Source of the DNA: an uncultured Gammaproteobacteria bacterium
GTDB lineage: Bacteria; Pseudomonadota; Gammaproteobacteria; PS1; Pseudothioglobaceae
Length of the DNA: 64,000 bases
Reading direction: 5' to 3'
Assembly (NCBI GenBank): GCA_913020715.1
Contig: CAJVZH010000004.1
Coordinates: 44,599 to 108,598, forward strand
The notes beneath the pieces were generated by a model. It ran no database searches. It had not been told where the DNA came from and saw only the letters and a program-made list of their open reading frames with translations. Below are positions 48,119 to 56,621 of the stretch, piece by piece. Within the stretch, counting starts at the first letter, position 1. Each line of letters opens with the position of its first letter. The translations under genes were made by a program, and so were the position numbers.

Positions 48119-48607
48119 CTTTTTTTAATCAAGTGGCACACAAGTAACAAGCTGACATTATTTCACTTTTTATAGCGTGATTAGAATTTTTTCATTAGCG
48201 CAAAATTAAAACGCCTCGGAGTAAACAATCTAATTAACTTTCTATGCTGTGGCAATAAGTGAGCAACATAAGGGGGATAACAAAAGCCCCACGCAAAGAG
48301 TGTTGCGTGGGGCTGGGTAATTGCCTATTGATTACAGGAGAACAACTATTAACTAATCTGCAATTAAGAACACTCGCCACTTGGAAAATCACTTCCTTAC
48401 AAAGAGAGGGTGTTCAAAGTATATAGAAGCGAAACACTTACTCTTGCGAACGTTAGGTAATATCCTACTCCTACTATCGGGTATTTGCAAGTGTTTGTTT
48501 ATTAAGCGCTTTATAACAAGCAGATTTGATAGCTCTGGCAATCAGTCCGCTTTTAATATACTCCTCACATATGAAGCACCATTATGAGAAAAGTCGTTTA
48601 ATAAATC
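48119..48607. other. gene-poor 489-base region with two hairpins
   Basis: No convincing protein gene on either strand. A perfect 12-bp stem (AGCCCCACGCAA / TTGCGTGGGGCT) lies at 48285-48314 and, read on the minus strand, is followed by TTTTGTT, a good terminator. A second dyad, AAACACTT...AAGTGTTT, spans about 48434-48508 with a nested TAGG/CCTA hairpin, and is followed on the plus strand by a T-rich stretch. Either may belong to a small RNA. Confidence 0.4.
48285..48314 (-). terminator. strong hairpin terminator in the gene-poor region
   Basis: Perfect 12-bp stem with a six-base loop; on the minus strand TTTTGTT follows. It lies about 290 bases beyond the stop of the 48608 gene, so it ends either that transcript or an unknown RNA. 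Confidence 0.65.
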
Positions 48608-48928
48608 CTATATGGCACGCATAAATCGAGCTCGAATATCATCGGAATTACCTGTAGCTGTGAAAGTTAGTCCTTCGGGACGAGGAGCATAATGCCACAA
48701 ATTTTCCTCCATCCACGTTTCTTGCAATTGCAAAAACTCAGCCAATTTTCCCTCATTGGCCAAAAGGAAGGACTTTAATGCCTCTACTTTAACGGGCCCC
48801 GCGGAATTAACCTCTGGCATAGAACCCAAAAGCTGCTTGCTCACCAACGTATGGTTACTCCATGACAAGGCTTGGCCGGAAATAACAACCAACGCAATCA
48901 GTGAAAGCAGGGTGTCTCTAAGTTTCAT
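48608..48928 (-). pseudogene. N-terminal remnant of a secreted protein, possibly a zinc phospholipase/S1-nuclease-like enzyme
   Basis: 106 residues with a signal peptide ending near GQALS, so a mature N-terminal tryptophan (WSNHTLVSKQLLG), as in zinc phospholipase C and S1/P1 nucleases where Trp1 binds zinc. The protein stops right after DDIRARFMRAI although relatives of this type are several times longer; the downstream 290 bases do not continue it in any frame I translated. It may be a 3'-truncated gene or a genuine short protein. Confidence in the family is low. Confidence 0.4.
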
Positions 48929-48946
48929 TCTATTTGAGGGTTGACG

Positions 48947-49132
48947 CTACTCACCTAGGCCGTCTATTGCTTTGGCGTGATATAGACCATGCTGTTGATT
49001 TTTAGGCATTTTGTTGTATTCTGCGAGTGCTTCTTGATACTCTTCCTCCGTTAGCAAGTGCCATCCAACACATCGTTTGCCCACTGGAGAACGGCCGCAA
49101 CTGCACTCTCCTTTTTCTTTTGTTTCAAGCAT
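48947..49132 (-). CDS. Small CDGSH-like cysteine protein
   Basis: 61 residues from the ATG at 49132 (an upstream start would add 24 residues with little merit). The motif CSCGRSPVGKRCVGWH has the spacing of the CDGSH iron-sulfur motif: C-x-C-x2-S, then C six later, glycine two on and histidine two on, with the D and S of CDGSH replaced by V and W. All three cysteines and the histidine that hold the [2Fe-2S] cluster are there. The rest is a polar helix (TEEEYQEALAEYNKM). Cluster binding is inference. Confidence 0.55.
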   Translation of the reverse strand: MLETKEKGECSCGRSPVGKRCVGWHLLTEEEYQEALAEYNKMPKNQQHGLYHAKAIDGLGE

Positions 49133-49231
49133 TTTATTGTTTAACCAATCAAGCGATAATTTGATTATAACCCACCATCTAAGTAATCGTGTGTCACAAA
49201 ACAAAAAGTTAATATTACTTCAATTCTAATA

Positions 49232-49281
49232 GTCGATATCGAATTTTTCGCTCACGCCGTTTGATATCGGTCGTTTATAAT
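49232..49281 (+). promoter_or_regulatory. inverted GATATCG repeats and -10 before the CoA-transferase gene
   Basis: GTCGATATCGAA at 49232-49243 and TTTGATATCGGTC at 49260-49272 are inverted copies; a TATAAT lies at 49276-49281. The second arm overlaps where a -35 would be, as for a repressor site. Confidence 0.35.
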
Positions 49282-49328
49282 TCTTACTCTGAAAATTCAG
49301 ACTTTTTCACTCACTTTAGGCAAGAATA

Positions 49329-50597
49329 ATGGCAGATCAATACCAAAACCCATACAGCGACTTTCTCTCAAAAAACCGTCAGGAATCAAAGGGTAACAAC
49401 CAGCCCCTTTCTGGGATCCGAGTTTTAGAGTTGTCCACCGTAGTGGCGGCGCCTTTTGCTAGCGCCATGCTGGGTGATGCCGGTGCCGAGATCATTAAAA
49501 TTGAAAACCCATCGTCACCAGATGCCCTACGCAACTGGGGTAATTCGCCTGAGTGCGAGGGAATCGAGCCATATTATTTCCATATTGGCAGAAACAAGAT
49601 GCCAATCACCCTTAATTTAAAAACACCCGAGGGCATTGCCACATTCAAAGATTTAATCAAGAAGTCGGATGTCTTTATTGAAAACATACGTGAAAGTTCG
49701 CTCAACCGCCTAGGCCTTGGTCACGAAAGCCTGCTGAAACTTAACCCGGGGCTTGTCATTGGTAAAATAACAGGCTACGGCATGGATGGCCCTATGGCTG
49801 CAAGGCCTGGCTTCGGCACACTAGCCGAGTCTTTTAGTGGCTTTACCTCAATTAATGGTTTTAAGAAAAATGGCGCAACCAGTCCGCCAATACCGCTTGC
49901 CGATATGACAGCGGGCATTCACCTGGCATTCGGCATCAGCCTCGCATTGCGCGGTGCGAAGCGCGGCGTTTCTGGTGGACAAGTGGTTGATGCCTCATTG
50001 TACGAGCCCCTTTTTGGCTACATGGGTGGCGAGTGTGTTAATTACTCATTGACGGGCAAGGTTGCTCACCCCATCGGCAATGAGCTCAGTGCAACAGCGC
50101 CTAGAAACCTCTACGAAGCCTCTGATCACCACCATATTGCGTTATCATGCTCCTCACAGGGCACTTGGGAGAACTTAGCTCACACTCTAGGCAGGGCAGA
50201 ACTGATCGATGACTCCAGATTCCTGACCAACGCCGACAGAATTAAGCCGGAAAACCGAATAGCTCTAAATCAAGTTATCTCAGCCTGGGTGTCCGATCGT
50301 CCGGCTGAAGAGGTGTTGTCCATTTTTGAAGAACACGGCGTTACCGCAGGCCCTGTCCTTTCGTTTGACGAAATTGCCAAAGACGAGCACTACTTAGCGA
50401 GAAAAAGCATCGTGAATGTACAAGAGCCCATCACAGGGAAAAACGCTCAAATGCCAAATGTACCGTTTCGCATGTCAGAGTCTCCAAGCAAGCTCAGATT
50501 TCCTGGCCTTCCTATGGGTGCAGGCAATGAGGTTGTATTTAAAGAAATCCTCAATTACGACGACGACAAATGCGATTCTCTAATGGGTAATAATTAG
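49329..50597 (+). CDS. Family III CoA-transferase (CaiB/BaiF type)
   Basis: 422 residues. Moves CoA between carboxylic acids. Seen: the N-terminal GIRVLELSTVVAAPFASAML and AEIIKIENP, the GRNKMPITLNLKTPEG loop, the KITGYGMDGPMAARPGF segment and the catalytic-aspartate region PPIPLADMTAGIHLAFG. Family members act on carnitine, formate/oxalate, succinate or bile acids; the substrate cannot be read here. It stands alone behind its own control region; an acyl donor pathway is not adjacent. Confidence 0.87.
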   Translation: MADQYQNPYSDFLSKNRQESKGNNQPLSGIRVLELSTVVAAPFASAMLGDAGAEIIKIENPSSPDALRNWGNSPECEGIEPYYFHIGRNKMPITLNLKTPEGIATFKDLIKKSDVFIENIRESSLNRLGLGHESLLKLNPGLVIGKITGYGMDGPMAARPGFGTLAESFSGFTSINGFKKNGATSPPIPLADMTAGIHLAFGISLALRGAKRGVSGGQVVDASLYEPLFGYMGGECVNYSLTGKVAHPIGNELSATAPRNLYEASDHHHIALSCSSQGTWENLAHTLGRAELIDDSRFLTNADRIKPENRIALNQVISAWVSDRPAEEVLSIFEEHGVTAGPVLSFDEIAKDEHYLARKSIVNVQEPITGKNAQMPNVPFRMSESPSKLRFPGLPMGAGNEVVFKEILNYDDDKCDSLMGNN

Positions 50598-50789
50598 CGT
50601 CAATTTGAGTGTTCACTCACCCTTTCTGCGATTTTTTCCAGCGCTCAAGCCTTGGAATACTGCGCGTTGGCAGCCAAGCAAAGGCGCCATTCATCCCATC
50701 TTTTTTCATTTCCTGAATGCAATACTTTTGAAACTTACTAGCAGTATCAATTTCTACAGGACTTAAGAACGCACCGGTCTCAGAAAAGA

Positions 50790-51647
50790 TTAAAACACAA
50801 TACGACGAATTGATTCAAAAAAGCGGTTATTACTTTTCTTTTCAAGGCCTTCAATATCTCCAATCAACGAGTCTATCCTTGTTAAAAAATAGGAGCGCTG
50901 TAGAGGGGTGAGCATCCTGTCAATACCCAGTATCATGTTTTTAAACGCCTCTCTCTGGGCCGCAACCTGCTGATTATATTCTTCAGAGTATGTTGATTCG
51001 TAATCTAAATACAGCTCCAGTATCTTTTGTTCGACAGCTTGGGCGCTGTGATCTTGCGCAATAAAACTTATGACTGTATTGCGTATGTCCTCATTATGTA
51101 GTACCCTTTGTTTGGATATGTCTGGAACGGACTTCCTAAGCTGTATTACCAGTGTTTTTTGGATATCACTCAGCTCTCCCACCCATTGCTCAACTTGCTT
51201 GATGAACTGCTCAGAAGACTCATCTTTTTCGTCACTAGAAGGGGTCGCCCTCTGTTTTGAAAAGTTTTGTTTAAACCGTTCAATTTGCTGATCGTCCAAG
51301 GTGGTCAACAGGATGGAAAAATTAGGAATAATGCGCCTCATCGTTTTTTCGACACGGCGCCCTGTTTGGGTGTACACCCAGTTTAACTCTGAAAGAGAAA
51401 GTCCATCCATTGCCTTTTCTTGCGTTTGTCTCAGCAGTGAGACATATAGAGGGAGCTCTTCAGCTTTATGCCAAGCTAGAAGTTGGTCTATTTGAGGGTG
51501 TAAAAACTCTTTTTGCTCGGTCGATAGATTGAAAAAACCATCCAACTTCCAAAACATAAACCAGTCCGCATAATCATAGCCGAGCCTCAGCGGACTACAG
51601 CTCACCAAGAATAAGCAACTAATTAAAATTATCCGTTTAAGGTTCAT
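50790..51647 (-). CDS. DUF6279-like lipoprotein
   Basis: 285 residues with a lipoprotein signal peptide: a hydrophobic core and lipobox LVSC (acylated cysteine about residue 17). The body is all-helical and charged, with YDYADWFMFWKLDGFFNLS at the start of the mature part, which I recognise as the DUF6279 type. Likely anchored in the outer membrane, facing the periplasm. Function unknown. Its 3' end overlaps a 65-codon open stretch without a start codon. Confidence 0.8.
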   Translation of the reverse strand: MNLKRIILISCLFLVSCSPLRLGYDYADWFMFWKLDGFFNLSTEQKEFLHPQIDQLLAWHKAEELPLYVSLLRQTQEKAMDGLSLSELNWVYTQTGRRVEKTMRRIIPNFSILLTTLDDQQIERFKQNFSKQRATPSSDEKDESSEQFIKQVEQWVGELSDIQKTLVIQLRKSVPDISKQRVLHNEDIRNTVISFIAQDHSAQAVEQKILELYLDYESTYSEEYNQQVAAQREAFKNMILGIDRMLTPLQRSYFLTRIDSLIGDIEGLEKKSNNRFFESIRRIVF

Positions 51648-51753
51648 TCCAGTGTCATAATACCAGTAAATATTGGCTTTGTATCAGCGGCCTCACTTCC
51701 TCCAAAAATAGACTCGATTGGCATTCAACATAACTTTGGCACACCCCCCCTTT

Positions 51754-53079
51754 ATGAAGCACTGGATACTCATTCTAACTCTATTCTCTCTAGCTTCTTT
51801 AGCGGTCGAGCCAAACCTAACCTCCTACCAGAATGGCCAAATTCAACAAGTCGCAGGACAGGTTTACTATACCTACGAACCACAGATTAACACTAGAGTC
51901 AGGCAACAACCCTCTCTTGACAGTAACATCCTTGGGCTGCTCAATAATAACGACAGAGGTCTTGATGCAGACATAAACCACACAGACTATAAATACGCAC
52001 CTTACAATGAGGAATGGATGAAGGTGTTAGACTTTGATGGCGGGCTTCTTGGCTACAGTCATCGCTCTCTTTTCTACAAAAGTAATACCATTGTTAAGTA
52101 TGAAGACTCTGTACAGACACCAAAAGGCACTTACAAGCTTGAGTTTATAGGGCACCCATGGTCAGCCTCAAAGCGTACCTACGACAGTGGTAATTACTAT
52201 TACAGCATAACCTTGGACGATACTGAGTTAATATATGAGAGGGGCTGGAAGAGCAACAAGAGGCACCTTCAAGAGGTGTATATACAAGAGGGAGAGTTTC
52301 TGCCGATACAATTCCATACACTTGACATCCAAGGCAAAAGAGTTGGGTGGCTGTTTGGGTGGAATCAATATGCTAAATACGGTTCAAGCTTAGACTTTTC
52401 TTTTGCTAGACTTATTGTTCCTATTGGTAACAAAGGTGAGCTTTATACCGCTCAAGGCGAGGGGTTTAAGTTTAGAGTTATTGCAGACTTTCTAGACAAG
52501 AAAGATAACCAGCTCATCATTACTGAAGGTCATGTTCAAGACACCTTTGGCGTTAAAGCAATGTGGAACTATTATCACTTGCCTTACCAACACTTATTCA
52601 CACTGGATGAAGATGGTTTGATAAATGTAGAAACTGGGAATATAGAAATCTCTGAAAAGTTCATTGAGAGCAACCCCTACTACGCTTACTCAATTGCTCT
52701 TAATTATGACGATTACGACGCTGTTAGAAGAGCTTCAAGCAAATTTAAAGACACCCTGAATAGGGCAGAAAAAAGATGTCCAGAATACGATTTGACTGTG
52801 GAACAAAATTGTCCAGAATGCGCCAAAGAGGGCATATTTAGGCCCACTGTCTACGTAGGCTACACCAATAGAACTCAAGCGAACTCGCTCGACAGGCATA
52901 AGGCGTATGATGATCGTAAATCATGCTTAGTAGACGCGATAGGCAAGGATGCCTATCATTACTTGTTTTTTACAACAGGACTCTTCCCTTCTCAAGGGGC
53001 GATAGATGATTATATTGAAAATGAGTATCGTTATATGGAGGAGTATCTCTACTGGCAATACCAGCGAACACAACAGTGA
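51754..53079 (+). CDS. Secreted protein with an SH3-like domain, unknown function
   Basis: 441 residues from the ATG at 51754, which puts the signal peptide (KHWILILTLFSLASLA) at the N-terminus; no clear ribosome site. Residues about 30-100 resemble a bacterial SH3 domain (RVRQQPSLDSNILGLLN, then WMKVLDFDGGLLGYSH). The rest is tyrosine- and aromatic-rich, with a C-terminal cysteine cluster (CPEYDLTVEQNCPECAKEG). Family not recognised. Convergent with the MORN-repeat gene 30 bases on. Confidence 0.65.
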   Translation: MKHWILILTLFSLASLAVEPNLTSYQNGQIQQVAGQVYYTYEPQINTRVRQQPSLDSNILGLLNNNDRGLDADINHTDYKYAPYNEEWMKVLDFDGGLLGYSHRSLFYKSNTIVKYEDSVQTPKGTYKLEFIGHPWSASKRTYDSGNYYYSITLDDTELIYERGWKSNKRHLQEVYIQEGEFLPIQFHTLDIQGKRVGWLFGWNQYAKYGSSLDFSFARLIVPIGNKGELYTAQGEGFKFRVIADFLDKKDNQLIITEGHVQDTFGVKAMWNYYHLPYQHLFTLDEDGLINVETGNIEISEKFIESNPYYAYSIALNYDDYDAVRRASSKFKDTLNRAEKRCPEYDLTVEQNCPECAKEGIFRPTVYVGYTNRTQANSLDRHKAYDDRKSCLVDAIGKDAYHYLFFTTGLFPSQGAIDDYIENEYRYMEEYLYWQYQRTQQ

Positions 53080-53109
53080 GTCTGGTCAGCCACGATGACG
53101 CAACAATCA

Positions 53110-54813
53110 TTACAACGTCGGTGTAAACAGCCATTTAACAACAGCAGTTACGCCCTCAAAGAAGCCAGATGTCGCCCCCGGCTGGTCATCTTTATTCACG
53201 CTGCTTGTTTTTTCGATTACCTCTTTGGTTTTTTCTGCACCCACTAAATACTGCTTTTTGGTATCAGACTCTTTACCCTCTAAGTAATACTTAGTATCAG
53301 ACTCGCCGAAGTCACCATCGAACCATACCCACTTCCCATCTTTTTTACCAAGCACATAGCTGCCTTCAATCTCCTTTCGTCCATCGAGGTGCCAGCGAGT
53401 CCAAGGGCCGTTTAGCTTGCCGCTTTCATAATGTTTTTCAATTTGCCGACTACCATTATTGTGCCAACGTACGGAACGACCGTGTCGTAAACCAGCGCTG
53501 TAGTTCTCCTCTTGTACCTTTACCTTTAATTGCATCAACTCGGCTTGAGTTCGGTCTTTTTTGTTGTTGATATCATCCTGACCGTCACCCAGCTCAATTA
53601 ACCCGGACTTCCAGTAAGTAGTCCAAAGCCCCTCTTTTAGGTTGTTTAGCAAACAACCCTGTTCGTACGATAGTGTGTAGTCTTTCCTTGCTAATACCCC
53701 GCCTGTCTTGCAATTACTATCAGTGACTTCCTCTTGGGTCTGCACATAGCCTTCATCGTTCTTTACATCTTGTGATGGCTCTTTAGCTTTGAGAATGCAG
53801 CGGCCGTCTATCTGCCTATAACCAGACCCGCAGTTCCATCGTTCCTCCAGCACTTCACCTTCAAACCAGCGTCTGTTAAAATTAGTAGGGTTGGGCGCAG
53901 TGCGTCTTATAACTCCATAGCCGTGCTGTACATTGTTTTTCCAGCCGCCTTGATAAGTTACATAATTACCGACTCGGTCACAGCAAGCAACCAAGAGAGC
54001 CTCCTTACTGGCTTTTGTTTCCGACCAGTACACTACCCAGGATTTTTCCCCATAACAATTATCCCAATACTCGCCATCACAGTCTCGAAGGGTCGAATTC
54101 ACGCCCTCAGAGAAGCCAGATGTCGTCCCGGGTTGATCGTCTTTATTCACGCTGCTTGTTTTTTCAACTACCTCTAAGGTTGTCTCGTCTTTGTCCAAAT
54201 TCACCTCTTGAGATATTTTTCCTTTTTTGTAATACCTTTCTGCTGTTTTGTTTCCATTCAAATCCCAATATGTCCACTTCCCGTGCCTTTTTCCATCAAG
54301 GTAGGCGCCCTGGTAGTTTTTTTCCCCGTTCTTATGCCAAGTATTTACCGAACCTTCTTTTGGGTCTATGCCGTGTCTGATCCAGGATTCTTCAAGCGAG
54401 GGAGTAATTATGCTAGCCTTGTACATTTGCTCTGACTTAAGCTGTCCTCCGTAATACCACTCGAGCCAAACACCATCTTTTTTGCCGTCTTGGTAGCCCC
54501 CCTCTTTCCACTTCGTGCCATCATCGTGCCAGTAGGTCCATTGGCCAACTCTTCGACCAGTGTCAATCTCGCCCTTCGAGTGCGGCATATCGTTTATCTT
54601 ATGTACACAAGAGCTCACGCCAGAAAACGGCTGCAGGGTGTTGCCTAGTTGGTACAATAAGTTATTGTCAAAAGGAGTGTTGATGACACAGGACATCTGC
54701 TCTTTGGGCGTGCCGTGGTATGCAAATGATGGAAAGCTCACTAATAGGAGCAAGCAGGGGAAAAGGGCAAATTGAACAAAACTCTCGATTTTTTTTAGAT
54801 TATTTTGAGCCAT
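53110..54813 (-). CDS. Secreted YwqK/MORN-2-repeat protein
   Basis: 567 residues with a signal peptide (VQFALFPCLLLLVSFPSFA). It has repeated MORN-2 units of the form GxWTYWHxDGxKWKEGGYxxGKKDG (residues about 85-200 and 440-510), the pattern found in proteins annotated as YwqK-family antitoxins. No toxin gene is beside it, so an antitoxin role is doubtful; surface or periplasmic contact is more likely. A serine-threonine linker with SSVNKDDQPG occurs twice, encoded by an 81-base repeat, which marks an internal duplication. Confidence 0.75.
   Translation of the reverse strand: MAQNNLKKIESFVQFALFPCLLLLVSFPSFAYHGTPKEQMSCVINTPFDNNLLYQLGNTLQPFSGVSSCVHKINDMPHSKGEIDTGRRVGQWTYWHDDGTKWKEGGYQDGKKDGVWLEWYYGGQLKSEQMYKASIITPSLEESWIRHGIDPKEGSVNTWHKNGEKNYQGAYLDGKRHGKWTYWDLNGNKTAERYYKKGKISQEVNLDKDETTLEVVEKTSSVNKDDQPGTTSGFSEGVNSTLRDCDGEYWDNCYGEKSWVVYWSETKASKEALLVACCDRVGNYVTYQGGWKNNVQHGYGVIRRTAPNPTNFNRRWFEGEVLEERWNCGSGYRQIDGRCILKAKEPSQDVKNDEGYVQTQEEVTDSNCKTGGVLARKDYTLSYEQGCLLNNLKEGLWTTYWKSGLIELGDGQDDINNKKDRTQAELMQLKVKVQEENYSAGLRHGRSVRWHNNGSRQIEKHYESGKLNGPWTRWHLDGRKEIEGSYVLGKKDGKWVWFDGDFGESDTKYYLEGKESDTKKQYLVGAEKTKEVIEKTSSVNKDDQPGATSGFFEGVTAVVKWLFTPTL
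53150..53230. repeat. 81-base direct repeat, copy 1 (MORN gene)
   Basis: Matches 54101-54181 at about 71 of 81 bases by eye. It encodes the C-terminal copy of the EKTSSVNKDDQPG linker. Confidence 0.8.
54101..54181. repeat. 81-base direct repeat, copy 2 (MORN gene)
   Basis: Matches 53150-53230; encodes the internal copy of the same linker. The copies bracket a cysteine-rich module and the second MORN block, so the protein probably grew by duplication. Confidence 0.8.
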
Positions 54814-55263
54814 TAATAAGAACTATACCTTACTGCCGCAATTAGTGTGCAGAAGTTAACATTCAAATTACACGTGCTCAGTGGTCAAAATCCTCATGGT
54901 GGTGGTGCTTCAGAGGCGCCCCGACATCACAACAGTTGTCTCGGAAATAAGTTCACTTTTTCAGCGAGCATAGCCTTGCTCACACGCCCGCACTCTTGTA
55001 CAGTGGCAAGAATCTGAACATCTATAGCGCCAAGCTTTAACAGAGACATAGCCAGAACAACTGTTGGTCAAAGAGTTATGTAGTAAGATACCCGCATGTT
55101 ATTTCACTCTACTGTGTCAGGGAAAATATAAAAACAGTCTCAGAGGTGCATAGGGGGTCCACACCTATAGAGTTAGATTAACTAAATTGCAAAATCTTTT
55201 ATACAGCCATAACAAGAAATTAAAAATAACAATTAAAAAAGTAGTGGTCTTGCCAAAAAATAC
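54814..55263. other. 450-base intergenic region, no clear gene
   Basis: No start codon with a good ribosome site opens a frame here. On the minus strand an open stretch at 54961-55097 encodes a cysteine-rich peptide (CSGYVSVKAW, CSDSCHCTRVRACEQ) but lacks an ATG and may be a gene remnant. AGGTG/CACCT can form a small hairpin near 55146-55167. Confidence 0.4.
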
Positions 55264-55737
55264 ATGTCATTAGCGTCTGTCAATAAATATTTTTCTGAAT
55301 ACAAAATGGAGCACAGAATTATGGTTCTTGACACCTCAACTGCAACCGTTGAGGAGGCTGCAAAAGCACATAGCGTAAACCCAGATCAAATAGCGAAAAC
55401 TCTTTCATTCAAACTTGACGAGAAGCCAATCTTGATAGTTGTTTCCGGAAAAGCGAAGATTGACAATAAAAAGTACAAGCACCATTTTTCAAAAAAAGCA
55501 AAAATGCTAAATTATCAGGAGGTGATTGAACATACAGGGCATGTGGTGGGAGGTGTCTGTCCTTTCGGATTAGCTAAACAGATTGACGTTTACCTGGATG
55601 TGTCTCTACAAAATCACAAGGAAATTATACCGGCCGCTGGTGATAATAATTCCGCTATACGCTTGACAATAAGGGAGCTGGAAAAGCACTCAAACTGCAT
55701 CGAGTGGATTGATGTATGCAGGCTTCAGGACAACTAA
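55264..55737 (+). CDS. YbaK/EbsC-type aminoacyl-tRNA deacylase
   Basis: 157 residues, the length of YbaK/ProX-type domains. Family members clear Cys-tRNA-Pro or Ala-tRNA-Pro in the cytoplasm. Seen: TVEEAAKAHSVNPDQIAKTL, the FKLDEKPILIVVSGKAKID core strand pair with the catalytic-type lysine, and GHVVGGVCPFGL, a hallmark of the family. The exact tRNA is unknown. Seven bases upstream of the EamA gene at 55744, so possibly co-transcribed. Confidence 0.87.
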   Translation: MSLASVNKYFSEYKMEHRIMVLDTSTATVEEAAKAHSVNPDQIAKTLSFKLDEKPILIVVSGKAKIDNKKYKHHFSKKAKMLNYQEVIEHTGHVVGGVCPFGLAKQIDVYLDVSLQNHKEIIPAAGDNNSAIRLTIRELEKHSNCIEWIDVCRLQDN

Positions 55738-55743
55738 ATAATA

Positions 55744-56601
55744 ATGGAGAACTTAAGAGGTATTTTGTTCATGATTTTATCCATGGCTGGATTTGCTCTT
55801 GAAGATTTATTTATCAAACTCCTTTCGTCGAGCCTGCCGGTATCACAAATACTGATCACTCTTGGCTTCAGCGGGGCCGCTGTATTCTTAATTACCGCAC
55901 TTCTAACTCGTGCGCCCATTCTGCACAAAGACCTGTTAAACAAGCCCCTTATCATTCGGACATTTTGTGAACTGTTTGCAGCATTGTTCTTTGTTTCGGC
56001 GATTGCGTTGACACCGCTCTCTTCTGCGACGTCAATTTTAATGGCAGCCCCACTAATGGTGACGATAGGGGCGGCGGTATTTTTTGGAGAAAAAGTTGGC
56101 TGGCGACGCTGGACCGCTGTAATAGTGGGATTTTGTGGGGTATTGTTAATCTTACGTCCAGGGTTTGATAGCTTTATGCCGGCATCACTTTTAGCTGTTA
56201 TTTCAACTTTATTTTTAGCAGTAAGGGATTTGGCGACACGTGCCATGCGACTTGAAGTATCAACAACAACAGTTTCCATGTATGCATTTTTTGCTTGCGG
56301 CATATCGGGTTTTATTGCCATGCCCTTCTATTCGGCCATGGTCATTCCCTCTTCAATTGAAATAATGTATTTCGCTTCAGGCACACTTGTCGGTGTGCTG
56401 GGCTACTACGCAGTCGTTCTGGCCACTCGCAAGGGAGATGTATCCGTTATATCGCCATTTCGATACTCGCGCCTGGTGTTTGCTATGCTTTTAGCAATCA
56501 TTATTCTCTCAGAAAGACCTGATATTCTTACATTAAGTGGGGCTGTAATTATTGTGCTATCTGGTGTATACACATTTGTTCGTGAGAGCCGGCTTAGGTA
56601 G
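55744..56601 (+). CDS. EamA/DMT-family transporter (second copy)
   Basis: 285 residues, ten helices in two halves, starting ILFMILSMAGFALEDLFIKLL, with VGWRRWTAVIVGFCGVLLIL in the first half and LGYYAVVLATRKGDVSVISPF in the second, a pattern like the RhaT/YdcZ-related DMT carriers. It is not closely similar to the 47249 copy. Substrate unknown. The Rieske remnant begins 21 bases downstream on the other strand. Confidence 0.85.
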   Translation: MENLRGILFMILSMAGFALEDLFIKLLSSSLPVSQILITLGFSGAAVFLITALLTRAPILHKDLLNKPLIIRTFCELFAALFFVSAIALTPLSSATSILMAAPLMVTIGAAVFFGEKVGWRRWTAVIVGFCGVLLILRPGFDSFMPASLLAVISTLFLAVRDLATRAMRLEVSTTTVSMYAFFACGISGFIAMPFYSAMVIPSSIEIMYFASGTLVGVLGYYAVVLATRKGDVSVISPFRYSRLVFAMLLAIIILSERPDILTLSGAVIIVLSGVYTFVRESRLR

Positions 56602-56621
56602 TACCCCTTTGTAAACCTGAA

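Noticed and set aside
48381..48587. Plus-strand 68-codon frame in the gene-poor region
   Set aside because: No ribosome site, odd composition and it runs through the hairpins.
50617..50811. Minus-strand open stretch of about 65 codons after the CoA-transferase gene (ends RSIPRLERWKKSQKG)
   Set aside because: No start codon except a late ATG, overlaps the end of the DUF6279 gene and follows a TGA; perhaps a gene fragment but not supportable.
55734..56321. Minus-strand 195-codon frame opposite the EamA gene
   Set aside because: The plus-strand frame is a complete ten-helix transporter; the opposite frame is its mirror.
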